The position numbers and the translations under genes are program-made. Below are positions 10,691 through 21,359 of a stretch of 64,000 nt of DNA, one piece after another. The stretch's first letter is position 1, and each line of letters begins with the position of its first letter. Origin of the DNA: Microcebus murinus (Eukaryota; Chordata; Mammalia; Primates; Cheirogaleidae); the NCBI RefSeq assembly GCF_040939455.1, contig NC_134109.1, forward strand, positions 32,319,501-32,383,500, given 5' to 3'. The notes beneath the pieces were generated by a model that saw only the letters and a list, made by a program, of their open reading frames with translations, ran no database searches and was not told the origin of the DNA.

Positions 10691-13035
10691 TGGTATCTAG
10701 GGGACATCCTTGGTGGGAACACTTTTAGAACCAAGGCAAAGATGGACGTCAGACCGTGGAGGCGCAAGGAGGAAGGAACAGGAGGATGAACAGGACCCCG
10801 GGGCTGGGTTACCCATCTGGGCATTGACAGGGAGGGGAGGGCAGGTGAGGGTTGGAAGTGACACCCAGATCAGGTCAGCCTGGGTGGGCAGCGAAGGTTG
10901 GGGGCTCCAGAGGGTTTGGGGCTCTCAGGGAGAGCCTGGGCTTCCTGTGGCCGAGGCTGCACTTTGGACAGCACTGGGCCCTAGAGAGCCTGGGTCCCCA
11001 ACCCTGTCACTTGTCACTCTTCCCAGACGTAAATGGCCACTCTCAGGTCTGCAGCCACTCCCCTTTTTGTTGAAAGAGGAAGCCGCTCCACAGGTCCCCT
11101 TCACCCACTCTCTGTGGTCTGAAGAAGAGGAACCTGGATCTGATTTGGATTTTTTGAAGAAATCTTGCTTTGATGTGGTCCAATCCAACTTCTTCATTTG
11201 CTGGTCTAACTGGGACTGCGGGTGGCTGTGCCTCTGTGGGGACCGACCAAGGGGACTCTCTCAGCCAGGGGCTCCCCCCCAGGGCGGAGTTTCCCAGCCG
11301 TGGTGACTCCTTGGCTGCCTCTCATTACCTCCAGGCTACCGGAACCTTCTCAGGGCAAAATTTAAATAGTAAAATAAACATTCTACAAATAAAACCTGTG
11401 GGAAAAAAATAAGCCTATACCAACCAGTATTTTTTTGGAGAAGGGAGGGAAAAAGAGAGTTATATATACTATTTGCAAAATAGGACAGTATTCTGGCCTA
11501 TTAAGCAAGGCTGGGTCTGTGAACAGGTGTTGTAAGTGATAAGGCACAACAGTTGAGAGGGTCCATGCTATCTAGTCATCACCCCAGGGCAGAAAAACTA
11601 CCATTTCTCTGGCTTTGATTCCTCTTTCCTGCCTGGGGGAGGGAGGGATCTGATATACATCACTCAGGGCCACTCATATCCATACATCTCCTCTCTAGGC
11701 CCCCATGTCCACCTTAGTCAGGCTAAGCCAGGCCATACCCTGGCAAATAAGCCCCTAGTTTTCAGTGGCTCAACACAATGAAGCTTTATTTCCTGCTCTG
11801 ATGAGGATGGACAGAACCTCTCCCATCTTGTAGCTCTGCCCTAGGTTGTGTGGGCTCTAAGGACACAGTGGCAGGGGATGAGAGGGATGGAGGAGGTACA
11901 TTATCTCTTAACCGTTTGAGCCTGGAAGTGACACATGTCATTTATAGTCCACTGGCCAGAATTAATCACCTAACTGCAGGGAAGACTGAGAAATGCAGAA
12001 GAGCATATTTGGTGGGTACAAGTGGACTCTGCCACAGTTTCCTCACTTCTAAAATGTGAGGGTTGGACCAGATGAGCTCAGAGTGGCACCCCCAGCTCTG
12101 GCTTCTAGGACTGTGTGAACTGGAGACTCAGAAGCTGACGGCTCATGGCAGGTCATATGGCCTGGGTCGCTGCACACAGCTTCCCCAGGAAAAACTGCTC
12201 CCCAAACATCAATTTTACTTTCCTCTCTCTTTCCCAGATCATCTCTGAGCCATTTCCTCTCTGCTGCTCCTCCAGGAACTCCCAAGTCCCAAATACTCCT
12301 AACCTGTGACGTAAGATGGCCTCAAGCAACCCCAGATCAGCGCAAATGTTTTGCTTCTTGAAAGAAATGGAGCTTGCCTCTAAGCAGAAGGCTGACTAAG
12401 AGCTCACAGCCAGGTGGCTGGGTAGGCTGGGGCCACCTGGGCCCCACCTCCATTCTAGTGTCTCTGGAGGAACTCAGGAATAATTCTAAAGACCTCCCCC
12501 ATTTGCTTTCTCCTATTTCTCCCTGGATTTGTGTACTTTTCACCCCCTTTCCCAGTCTAGTGGGTCCCTGGAAAAATGTCAGATGAGATGATTAACAAAG
12601 GTATATGCACGTTTGAAAGGCAATGTCTGAATTGTCAGGTTAGGAATATGCCATAGTATTTCTTAATTCCAGCATGAATGTTTGACAAACTCTCATGTGA
12701 TCTCAGGAGGAGGGATTGAAGGTGCTCAGCCAAGCTGTGTGATAGCACAATGTCACATGCCGCTCATCTGACCTCCTACGTGCTCCAGTTGTGATAACTG
12801 GGTTTCTTTCTTGGGAGACTTGGTAACCACCTGTAGCCTCTGTTCCGTCAGAGGATTCTTATCATGATAGCCTGTCTATACCCCAGCCTCTCTGCAGGGA
12901 CGTCACAGGCCTCTGAATATTGCTTCTCCTCGATGGCTTGTTGCCATTGGGTAGCCTGCCAGAGCAGACGCCCTGGTTTGGGAGAGCCTCCCAACTCTAT
13001 GTCATTCTGCGCCAGCGCGTAAGCTTCCAGTGCTG
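10691..13035. other. Unique sequence with small ancient repeat scraps
   Basis: Unique DNA. The 198-codon frame at 10710-11306 is Gly/Pro/Ser-rich with no domain and is overlapped by other frames, so I do not call it a gene. Around 12025-12115 an ancient relic reads 'tttcctcacttctaaaatg' and 'ttggaccagatgagctc', a pattern shared by many old mammalian SINE/DNA relics. Confidence 0.4.
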
Positions 13036-13039
13036 CTGT

Positions 13040-13350
13040 GGCTGTCATAAAATTTTTGGACATTCCTTCCATCAAGAGGTGGGACCTATGCTTCTTTTCT
13101 TGAATCGGGACAGTGTTTTGAGAGCTTTGATCAGTAGAGTATGGAGAAAGTGACGTTTTGTGACTTCTGAGGCTGGGTCATAAAAGACCCCATAGCTTCT
13201 GACTGGTTCCCCAGGAATATTCACTCTTGGAACACCAACTGGCATGCTATGAGAAGCTCAAGCCACATGAAGAGGCCACATGTCATTTTACATGTGACAG
13301 TTGCAGCTGAGTCCAGTCTTTGAGTCATCCTAATGCAGGTACCAGACATG
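13040..13350 (+). mobile_element. MaLR/MLT1-like LTR remnant
   Basis: The order 'gaggctgggtcataaaag' (near 13169), 'tgctatgagaagctcaagcc' (near 13245), 'gaagaggccacatgtc' (near 13268) and 'tgagtcatcctaatgcaggt' (near 13321) recalls the interior of an MLT1-class LTR. It is diverged, and no clear TG...CA ends are visible. An assignment to another old LTR family is possible. Confidence 0.4.
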
Positions 13351-14124
13351 TGAATGAAGAATCCTCTAGATATTCCTATCCCCTAACTCTTCAGTTCACC
13401 CCCCACCGCCAACCCAACCCCTGTTGTCTACTTTTCCCAGTTGAGGCTCTAGACAGGGTGGAGCAGAGAAGAGCCCTCCTGGCTGTGCTGTGTCCCAATT
13501 CCTGATTCTCAGGGATCTGTGAGCGGAAAAAAATGGCTGGCATTTTACATCACCACGTTTGAAGTAGTTTGCTCCATAGCCATCGGATAACCGGAAAACC
13601 ACCTTGTCCTTCTGCCATTAGCATGGAGATGGATGCATCAATGTCCACTTCTAGGAGAGAAGTCTCTAGGAGTGGGGTGCAGGGTTCATTCCTGTCCAAC
13701 CTCTTTAACAACAATTTATAGAGAGCAAAAACAGCAACGGGAGAGATTATTGGGACAGTGTGGGTGTCGCAAGTTGAGATAGATAGGCAGGACACTGGGA
13801 GATGGGGTCAGCGTCTTGAAAGATCTCAACCAGCTAAGAGGAACCTAAATGTTAAGCATGTAGCTTTTGAAATTCAAATGTAAAAGTACAGGGTGAAGTA
13901 GAGGTTAGGGGGAAGGAAGAGGTTGACTCTTCCAGGCAGCTCAGAGGGAGGGCTGACATAGGCGGGGCATGGGAGGAGAAGGGGGTGCCTTGCGTCAGGC
14001 TGGTCAGTGGGCAGGGTCCTGTCAACTGGGGTTTCAAGGGCCAGGCCAGGAAGGCTGGTAAAATGTGCTGGGACCCTGGGGTCAGTTCACCCTGCATCTT
14101 TGCCCCCGAGAGCTCAGGAGAGAT

Positions 14125-14285
14125 CCAGATGGAATATCTGTTATTCCCATTTTGTAGACAAGGAACTTGAGGCTCCGAGAGGTCAAAGGGCTCACATGGA
14201 TCATACAACTTGTTAGGGACAGAGCTAGGACACAGCCCCACATCTGCGTGACTCTAAACCCATGCTCGTAACCACCACACAGGCT
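14125..14285 (+). repeat. MIR SINE relic
   Basis: The landmarks 'ttattcccattttgtagaca', 'aaggaacttgaggctccgag', 'gacagagctaggacacagcc' and 'catgctcgtaaccacca' follow in MIR sense order. Ends are approximate. Confidence 0.75.
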
Positions 14286-14364
14286 ACCTTTCAACATTTT
14301 ATTTTAAGGGGAGTCACAGAACAGCAGGCGGAGAGCTCTGGGAACACGAAGCAGCAGGGGTGGG

Positions 14365-14550
14365 TTCTGAGGGGCGTGGCTCTGGGAATAGCTTCAGAGG
14401 AGCTGTGAGCTGCGGAGTGGTGGCCTAGCAGACACCCGGTCCCCCGACACTGCGTCCCCCATTCCCACCCGTGCCTGCGTGCGCGCTGCTGAGGAGGACG
14501 CTATTCACCAGGCTTCAGGGCTCGCCAGCTGTGACGTGGTGGAGCCGTGT
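14365..14550. promoter_or_regulatory. Short CpG-rich patch
   Basis: About 13 CpG dinucleotides occur within roughly 190 bases, including 'gcgtgcgcgc' near 14477, against a CpG-poor background. It is below the usual length for a CpG island. No initiator, TATA element or gene is attached, so a regulatory role is only a possibility. Confidence 0.3.
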
Positions 14551-15083
14551 CTGCAACCCCCAACCACATCCTCCCCTCTTGCCTTCTAGGCTGGTCAGGG
14601 TGGGGGGGCAGGAACCCTGAAGCACTCAGGCCTGGGGTGCAGTGGGGGAGACAGAGACTGGCTCTGACAGAGCACTGAGGGCTCCAGTGGTTGAGGAGAC
14701 CCCGTGGGGTGGATCCGCCCAGCATGAGGGAGGGCGGCCTGACGCTGGGATTCTGGCGGCCAAGGAGGGCGCAGCTGGCTGGGTCGCTAAGGCTCAGGTT
14801 CTCTCTGGGAATGAAGGGATGTCTCTCTCCGGAACACTGAGGCCAGGCCAATCTCTCTCGGCAATGTCACTCTCATCCCTGTAAAACAGACTGTATGAGT
14901 TCCTCAGGGACCTCGTTGGATTTGGTGCTTGAGTACAGAATCTCCTGGGGTGGACAGAGGGGTCTGAAAGTCAGTCTTGGTCTGGGTGAAAGGATTCAGT
15001 GTGGGTTCGTACGGGAGGGAAATGCGGAAGCTGGCTGGGAAGAGGCTTCGAGGTGTTTCAGTTGGGGACACCTCAGGGTTGGT

Positions 15084-15158
15084 TCTGTTTCTCTGTCTCT
15101 GTCTGTCTGTCTGTCTCTCTCTCTGTGTCTCTGTCTCTGTCATCTCTCTCTGTCTGTC
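15084..15158. repeat. (TCTG)n/(TC)n microsatellite
   Basis: A polypyrimidine tract alternates tctctg, tctg and tc units. On the opposite strand it is a polypurine-rich run. It is imperfect and probably polymorphic. Confidence 0.85.
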
Positions 15159-15360
15159 CAGGTGGGGAGGTCTCCCTCACTCTCAGGGCCATTGCCTGTC
15201 ATCGCCTGACCCTCATCCCCACTCCGTGTTTGCTAATTATTATTGCCGTTTCCTTTGCCTGATTTTTTACTTCAGCCAAATTCCAGGCCTCCTTGCTTAA
15301 AACAAAACAAAACAAACAAACAAAGCTTTCAAAACTTAACATCTCCTCCCTGGAGTTCTC

Positions 15361-15520
15361 CGGGGGTCCACGTAGACAGTGATGGCGATTGATCCAGCGG
15401 GTCCCCAGGCCCCCCAGCCTGACGGTTCGGCTCTGCGGGCGAGTGTCCTGTTCCCCACTTGTCCCCAGGACATCCTGTGCACCCCACGTCTCTCTGCTGC
15501 GACGCCGGCCGGACATTCGG
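15361..15520. promoter_or_regulatory. CpG-dense islet
   Basis: Fourteen CpG dinucleotides occur in 160 bases, at roughly 62% GC by eye. This puts observed/expected CpG near 0.9, far above the surrounding DNA. Such density implies little germline methylation decay. It lies about 90 bases upstream of a strong splice-acceptor-like sequence (15598-15611). A small promoter or a methylation-free element is possible; no TATA or gene is identifiable. Confidence 0.35.
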
Positions 15521-15611
15521 TGGTCAGCAGGCACAGAAATGCACCTTCAAATAAGCAATCCCTTACCAACTGTGAAGTTCATCGGTTATCTTTTGGTCTT
15601 TTCCTCTGCAG

Positions 15612-15934
15612 GCTAAATAATCCTAGTTCCCTTGATTAATTTTATGACCCAATCATGATGACTTCTTTTGAAATCACTACAAGCATCCTCTTAATTTTTA
15701 GAGCCTCCGTTTGATAATGAGAGGCTAAGCCCTGAGTACATAGAGACCGATGAAAAGATCGCTGCGGGGTTTCTCTCTGCCCCCTGCTTGGATTCCTGTC
15801 TCACGACCGTTCAGCTCTCCCAGGCAGGGGACTGGCAGTGCGTGGAGCTCCAGTACACCCCTTATCTCGGGCCATCAGCTCTTCTCTGTGATCTTATTAT
15901 TTCCACTGATCTTATTATTTCCACTGATTTCCAG
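15612..15934 (+). ncRNA. Candidate non-coding exon (splice signals only)
   Basis: A pyrimidine-rich acceptor, 'ttttcctctgcag', ends at 15611. A consensus donor, 'cag/gtaaag', begins its GT at 15935. Together they bound 323 bases. All three frames are broken inside, so it would be untranslated or part of a long non-coding RNA. The CpG islet at 15361-15520 lies just upstream. Splice-like motifs are common by chance, and this is a weak call made from the signals alone. Confidence 0.15.
15890..15925 (+). repeat. Perfect 18-bp tandem duplication
   Basis: The unit 'gatcttattatttccact' occurs twice in succession (15890-15907 and 15908-15925) without mismatch, followed by a partial third start 'gatttcca'. 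It is a recent slippage-type duplication next to a donor-like splice motif. Confidence 0.9.
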
Positions 15935-15940
15935 GTAAAG

Positions 15941-16635
15941 CTTGGCCCACAGTGGTCTTAATTTAGATCATCTTTATTATACCTGTGGGTAGATTTTGTA
16001 AGCAGGTCTTAGCACAGGTTTACTTGTGGGTTTCCTTTTAAAAGGTCAGTATGAAACAGGAAGTGTGACTAAGAAAATCTTATTCCTCCACGAAGCCTCA
16101 CTTCATTAACTGGAAAAAAAAAAGGCGGCTGTCCCCTCTCCCCCAAAACTTACTCACGGCCCAAACAGGCACACATTTCAAAACAGCACATATTTCCCAA
16201 AACACCGAAACGTGCACACTAAGGCTCATGTGTGGCGTGAGTAGTTATTTGTCAGATTTGTTCTGTCTGGGGGCCTGTCGTCACGCCAACGTGTGCTGCC
16301 TGTCACTGTTCTACAGAGGACTGGAGTGATCTGGAAACCTCGTGGCTGAGCAAGGAGGAGAGTGGAGCCCCGGGTGGAACAGTTGGCGACGCTCATGTGG
16401 GGAAGGCAGGGCCAGGTTGGGAACAGAAGTCTCCTGACTCTATTAGAAGCCACGTTAGCCCATATAGACCACAGGCCTACCTCTTTCTCTTCCAGAGGGG
16501 CCCTGCATCTCTCTTCTGGCAGCTCATAATCCAGGCGATGCTGCAGTGTGCACACGTGGTTGCCAGGACAGGGCCCTGGGCAAATTCATCTGGGATTTCT
16601 GACTGTGGTTCCTTTGGGAGGCAGTAGTTGCTGCC
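15941..16635. other. Unique sequence, no gene seen
   Basis: No repeat or gene is recognised. The antisense 109-codon frame at 16226-16555 has no domain features and overlaps open frames on the other strand. Confidence 0.4.
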
Positions 16636-16639
16636 CTTT

Positions 16640-16800
16640 GGATCATCTGGTTTGCAACCTTGCTTCAGTTTCCTCATCCATAAAATAGAAAAATAACAGG
16701 GTTATCATGAGGTGAAAATAAAGGAATACACATAAAACACTGAGAGCAGTCTTGGCATGTGGGCACCCTCTGAGTGTTAGCTATTATTATTCTGGTGAGC
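16640..16800 (+). repeat. MIR SINE relic
   Basis: The sequence reads 'ttgcttcagtttcctcatcc', 'ataaaatagaaaaataacag', 'gggttatcatgaggtgaa' and 'ctgagtgttagctattatta', the classic MIR order in sense orientation. Confidence 0.85.
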
Positions 16801-17009
16801 TGGTTAGCTTCCCTCCACTCTATTCAACTCAGTGAGAATTTGGCAGCGACCGAGGGCTTCGTTGGGGCTGTGAAAATGGCCACCTCAAGGCTGCATCTTA
16901 ACCCTGGCCAGTCTCCCAATGGCCAGCACTTTGTCTTAGAAGAGCTGAAAGAAATAATCTAGCTGGTCCAGGGCAAAGTCAACGTTGACGGGGTTAGGGG
17001 AGGGGTGTC

Positions 17010-17145
17010 TTTTCGGACAGGACGTGTAGCAGGGCGCCCGCCCCTGAGATGGCCTGTTCCCAGCTGCATGAGCGCCTACGCCTCGGAGACTCTGCGGGAG
17101 GGGTGCGGTGGGCCCAGGGTGGGTCCCAGCAGGACAACCGACGTG
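17010..17145. promoter_or_regulatory. Short CpG-rich patch
   Basis: About eleven CpG dinucleotides lie within 140 bases, including 'gggcgcccgcccc' near 17034 and 'cctacgcctcgg' near 17075. Observed/expected CpG is roughly 0.65 by hand count. No promoter motif or transcript start can be assigned. Confidence 0.25.
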
Positions 17146-17810
17146 CTACTGAGAGTGTGGCTTGAGGCACAGGCGTCTGGGGCTCCATATGCTTGTACCA
17201 AAAGCAGGGAGGGTGTGGAGGGGTGACATGAGTGGGAGCCCTGGCTGGGTTCGGGGGTGCTGGGTTGCAGCTTGACTCAGCCCTCCCTCTGCTGCTCTGA
17301 TTCTCCATGCCTTTGTCTGTGTGATGGGAAATGCCTGGGGGCAGAGGTTAAACCCCAACCCTAAAAGGCACACAGACATGTCCCCTGAGCTTCAAGTTGC
17401 CTCATTCTGCCCAAGAGCTTCCTGAAAATGTAGTCTTGTCACACCCGAGGAAGGACACACCGCAGCCATGTGGGACCCTGTGTCAGCAGGATTCACTAGG
17501 GCATGTGCCAGAGATCTAGCTGCGAGTGTGAGGAACTTAACAGGGCTGAAGTTTTAATGAAACTTATTTCTGTTGCACGTTCCTGCGTTACCTAGCAATT
17601 TGCATTCTTCCAGTGCCAGCATGGACCTTTTGGCTCTGTATAAGTCCACAGTTGTCCTGTTCCCCAGCTACCTACACTCCTGGGTCGGGGACCATCTTTC
17701 CGGGAGAAAAGTAGGTATGCCCAGGTACAGACACCCTTTGTGCTAATGTCCACTGCTCGAGAGCTGTTTGTTTTTCTCAAATATTCTTGATGCACAGATG
17801 AGCAGTCTTT

Positions 17811-18144
<334 letters not shown>

Positions 18145-18173
18145 CAGATGAGCAATCTTTACCTGGATGCACT

Positions 18174-18184
18174 GGGGGGGGGGG
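18174..18184 (+). repeat. (G)11 homopolymer
   Basis: Eleven G directly follow 'tgcact' and precede 'ttcccc', close to the right flank of the Alu. It is unstable and length-variable in nature. Confidence 0.8.
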
Positions 18185-20820
18185 TTCCCCACAGGTGGTT
18201 GGCTTGCTGCGAGTTGGGGCGGCTCACGATTCCTTAGAAATGTGCTCAGTTCCTAAGTGGGACGAAATAATCCTTAGGTTCTGTGTGGATCTTTCCCTGG
18301 AATCTGTTTGATCTTCAAACAAAACAGCAGTGGAATAAACTTGCCATTGATTTGTAGCTGATCTGCAATGAAATTAAATCCGGAGTAAAAAGAATTTGGG
18401 AGGGGAGGAAACTTGTAAGTGGGATCGCTAGGTGCTTCCCATTTACTAAGCTAGCATTTAAAAGCATAATGTCTTGATTTTTCTGGTTTCTTACTTTTTC
18501 AAGTTCCCTCACTTTCCCTCCAGAGTTCCTTATGTAGATCTGAGAAGAAACAGCAGGAGGAGAAAAGCAGGGATTACTTTGGGGGGGTTGAAGTGGGAAA
18601 AAGTAGACATTTCCAGCTCCCAACATCTTATTTCCTGCAAATCTCCTGAGCCGGAGAAAATGGCTCTCAGCTGCCCTTGCAGTGCGGGGGCTGCGCTTGC
18701 TCGCATTCCTGCTAGCCCCACGGAGCATCCCTGCACACCCGGCCTCCTGGCCAGCTGCAGGGGAGCGGTGTGTGCAGTGCGGGGTGGGAGCCTCGCACCC
18801 CAGTGGAGCTGGGCTGGGCTGGCCACACCGCCTGTCTCTCCCAATTAGCTCCCAGAGGGAACAAAGCCTTGTTTCTTTCCTCCCCTCTTTCCCAGGCACT
18901 GGCTGGGGAAAAACAATCCTTGGCAGCTCAGGGGTTAAAAAGAAAACACAGTGAGGGGGAAAACAAGACAGGCAGCTGCAGGGGCTCCTCAGAGCCCACT
19001 CCAGGCTAAACAGAGGCCCCAGCAACTCCTTGGAGACTTGAACCCTGGGCGATGGAATTTTCCCTTGCATGGAGGCCATTGTCCTCTGGAAAGGGCCAGG
19101 GCCAAGGAGGGCCTGGGGAGCCCTGATCTCCCGAGCCGAGAGCCCAAGGGCTCCGTCCCACCCAGCTGGGCTTGGGTGAAAAGGCAACGGGGGTGCACAG
19201 CCCCTCCCGCTTTGGGGCAAAGAGGGGGTCTGGTGGGAGCTTCCAAAGGCCTGGGCACCAGTTGTTGCCCCACTCCTCAGCCCCAACCAGCCAGGCACTG
19301 GGATGGAATAAAAGGCTTGGTTCCCTTGGCAACCAAGGGGTCTATGGTTTTTCACAGAGTCCAAGATGGGCTTGGGGGGAGGAAGGGAGGTGGAAGTAGG
19401 CGGTGGAGGGGAGCGGGGAGGGGAGGGGCAGCATGTTTGCCAGCGCTGTTTTGAGTTTGAGTCTCAAGGGAAGCTTTTGTAGGTTCTTGCCTGGGAAATG
19501 CAGGCTCCCCTAAGTGTGGGGGATGCTCTTCACTGCTCCTCAGCATGGAGTCCCGATTGAAGGTCCCTGGTCCCTGGTGGGAGTGTGGCTCTGTATGCCT
19601 CGTGTTAACCTCACAGACAGCCCAGGAGAGCTAACAGAGCCCACCTTTCTAGGTAACTAGGCCTGGCCCTGTTTTATAACTGGAGACCCCTGGAAGTGTT
19701 GAAAGATGCTCGAGCCCATGGAGAGCTATTTGTGCAGCAGAGATTAGAATAGCAGGCGCCTGTCTCCTGGGTCTGATCATAACGGACTAGACAAAGCTAT
19801 TTTTAATATCAACCAGGAGAGTTGCTGAAACACGGACAAAGCGCAGAACCTGGGCTGACTTTGTCTCAAGCACTAGACTTTGTGAGAGGAATTAAAAAAT
19901 CTATCCATATACCAAACAGATGTGTTTGGGCTTGGTGAAAACTTGTGACAAGGGACAGGAGACTTTGTCCCAGTACTTTGGGGTGAGAGGTCTCAGCACG
20001 TTGTCCTGACACAGAGGTGTACGGGACTCTGCGTGTAACCCCCTGAGGCTTCAGACTATGAGAGCTCCCAGTCTGGCGCTGTTGGAAGTGCCTTTTAAAG
20101 TCCCTTTTAAGTCCCTTAAAAGTGTGGCACCTACCAGATGACACAAAGGAAGCAGAGTCGGTAAGGTGATGTGGTGGTGGCTTAAGAAGAGAGATGAATA
20201 GTATAAACTAACACGCTGTTCCAGAGTCTTAAAATGAGTTTTCAGAAAGGAAAAAGGAAAACCCCTGTCTGGTATAGCCAGGCGAGTAGAGAATCGGGCT
20301 GCTTTTGGTGGGAGGGCTCGCTGGGTTCTTCCGCTTTTGCCTGAGGGTCTGGGAGTGGGGAGGGGCGTGGGAGGAGAGCTCAGAGTGTTTTCCTGAGAGG
20401 GTGGCCTGGCCATCCCCGCGAAGTACTTCCTCACGCGCACGAGGTCAGTTCCTTCGAAGCTTGGCTTCCATGGGTGGGCCTCCTCTGAAAGACACAATTT
20501 GAGGAAACCTAGAGGGCGGCTCCTGAGGTGAGGAAACACCTGGGTGGCAGGACGGTGATAAGGGGACAATCCTGAGATACCCCTGCAGCTGCTTTGCATC
20601 CATGACCTATGGCCAATCAGACGGCCACCTGCTTTAATGCTCACAATCAAACAACAATAATAAAAAGATCAAGGAATCACTTATCACCCAATTAATGTAC
20701 TTGCTGACTGGGGGATTGGCAGAGAAACAAGTCTGGGCAATGCAGGATCACAAGCCATTTAGAAAATATGGACAGTGGCAACCCAGAGCAGAGACGCTAA
20801 CAGGAGCTCAGCTTCCGTCT
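18185..20820. other. GC-rich unique sequence with long chance frames
   Basis: No interspersed repeat is recognised over 2.6 kb. A 349-codon antisense frame (19364-18315) and several frames of 90-199 codons overlap here on both strands. Their products are Pro/Ser/Gly-rich without domain signatures, and the same bases are open on both strands, which is usual in GC-rich DNA. The sequence at 18640-19340 is the most unusual part because it contains a TATA-like element and an X-box-like palindrome. Confidence 0.4.
19307..19337 (+). promoter_or_regulatory. TATA-like motif beside an X-box-like palindrome
   Basis: The sequence 'aataaaagg' (19307-19315) is directly followed by an inverted repeat with 7-bp arms (cttggtt 19316-19322, aaccaag 19331-19337). 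The palindrome contains GTTCCCTTGGCAAC (19320-19333), which fits the RFX X-box layout GTTNCC-NN-GGNAAC. No transcript is known from this sequence alone, and a chance palindrome is possible. Confidence 0.25.
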
Positions 20821-20824
20821 CTTG

Positions 20825-21010
20825 CGTGCATATAATCTCATTTAAATTCTATGACAATTCAATGAGGTTGGTGTGATTATGATTCCCATTTTGTAGGCTA
20901 AAAAAAAAAAAAAGCTGAGGCCTGGTTAGGTTAACTCACTTGAGCAAGATCACTTAGCTGAAGCGGGGAGAACTGGGTTTTGAGTGCTATCGGATTATCC
21001 CGGGTCTATA
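20825..21010 (+). repeat. MIR SINE relic
   Basis: MIR order is readable: 'ataatctcatttaaattcta', 'gattcccattttgtaggcta' and 'cttgagcaagatcacttagc'. A later A-run (about 20901-20914) has expanded inside it. Confidence 0.7.
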
Positions 21011-21019
21011 CAGCAGCCT

Positions 21020-21180
21020 GTGGTCACAAAAGCACTGTTGCATATGAAATCTTGTTTGATTCTCAAACTGCTCATTAAGGCAGGAGGTGATTCCCATTTG
21101 CAGCCACAGAAGCTGAAGGCCATGGAGTTCAAGTGACCTGTCCCAGTCACAAGACTACATGTGGTAAAGAGATGACTGTT
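21020..21180 (+). repeat. MIR SINE relic
   Basis: A second, more diverged MIR copy follows the previous one, with 'cttgtttgattctcaaact', 'gtgattcccatttgcagcca' and 'agtgacctgtcccagtcaca' in sense order. Confidence 0.5.
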
Positions 21181-21249
21181 CTAGGGCTTTTCCCACAACA
21201 GCACGTTGCCTGGTCTCAGGTTCCAGTCTCATCCACCCAGGAAGATTTT

Positions 21250-21350
21250 TGTGTCGCCATTCACGCATTCATTTATTCATTCAGACATTCAACTAATATT
21301 TACCAAGTGCCTACCATGAACAAAGAATCAAGGGAATGGAAAACAAATTG
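21250..21350 (+). repeat. L2 LINE scrap
   Basis: The segment 'ttcatttattcattcagac' followed by 'aactaatatttaccaagtgc' and 'ctaccatgaa' matches the common L2 3'-end signature. It is short and old. Confidence 0.5.
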
Positions 21351-21359
21351 GATTCTTAG

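Noticed and set aside
18315..19364. 349-codon antisense open frame as a novel gene
   Set aside because: The product is Pro/Ser/Gly-rich with no domain or signal, the other strand is open over the same bases, and the region is GC-rich, where stop codons are scarce. By a rough estimate a frame of this length is only mildly unusual in such DNA.
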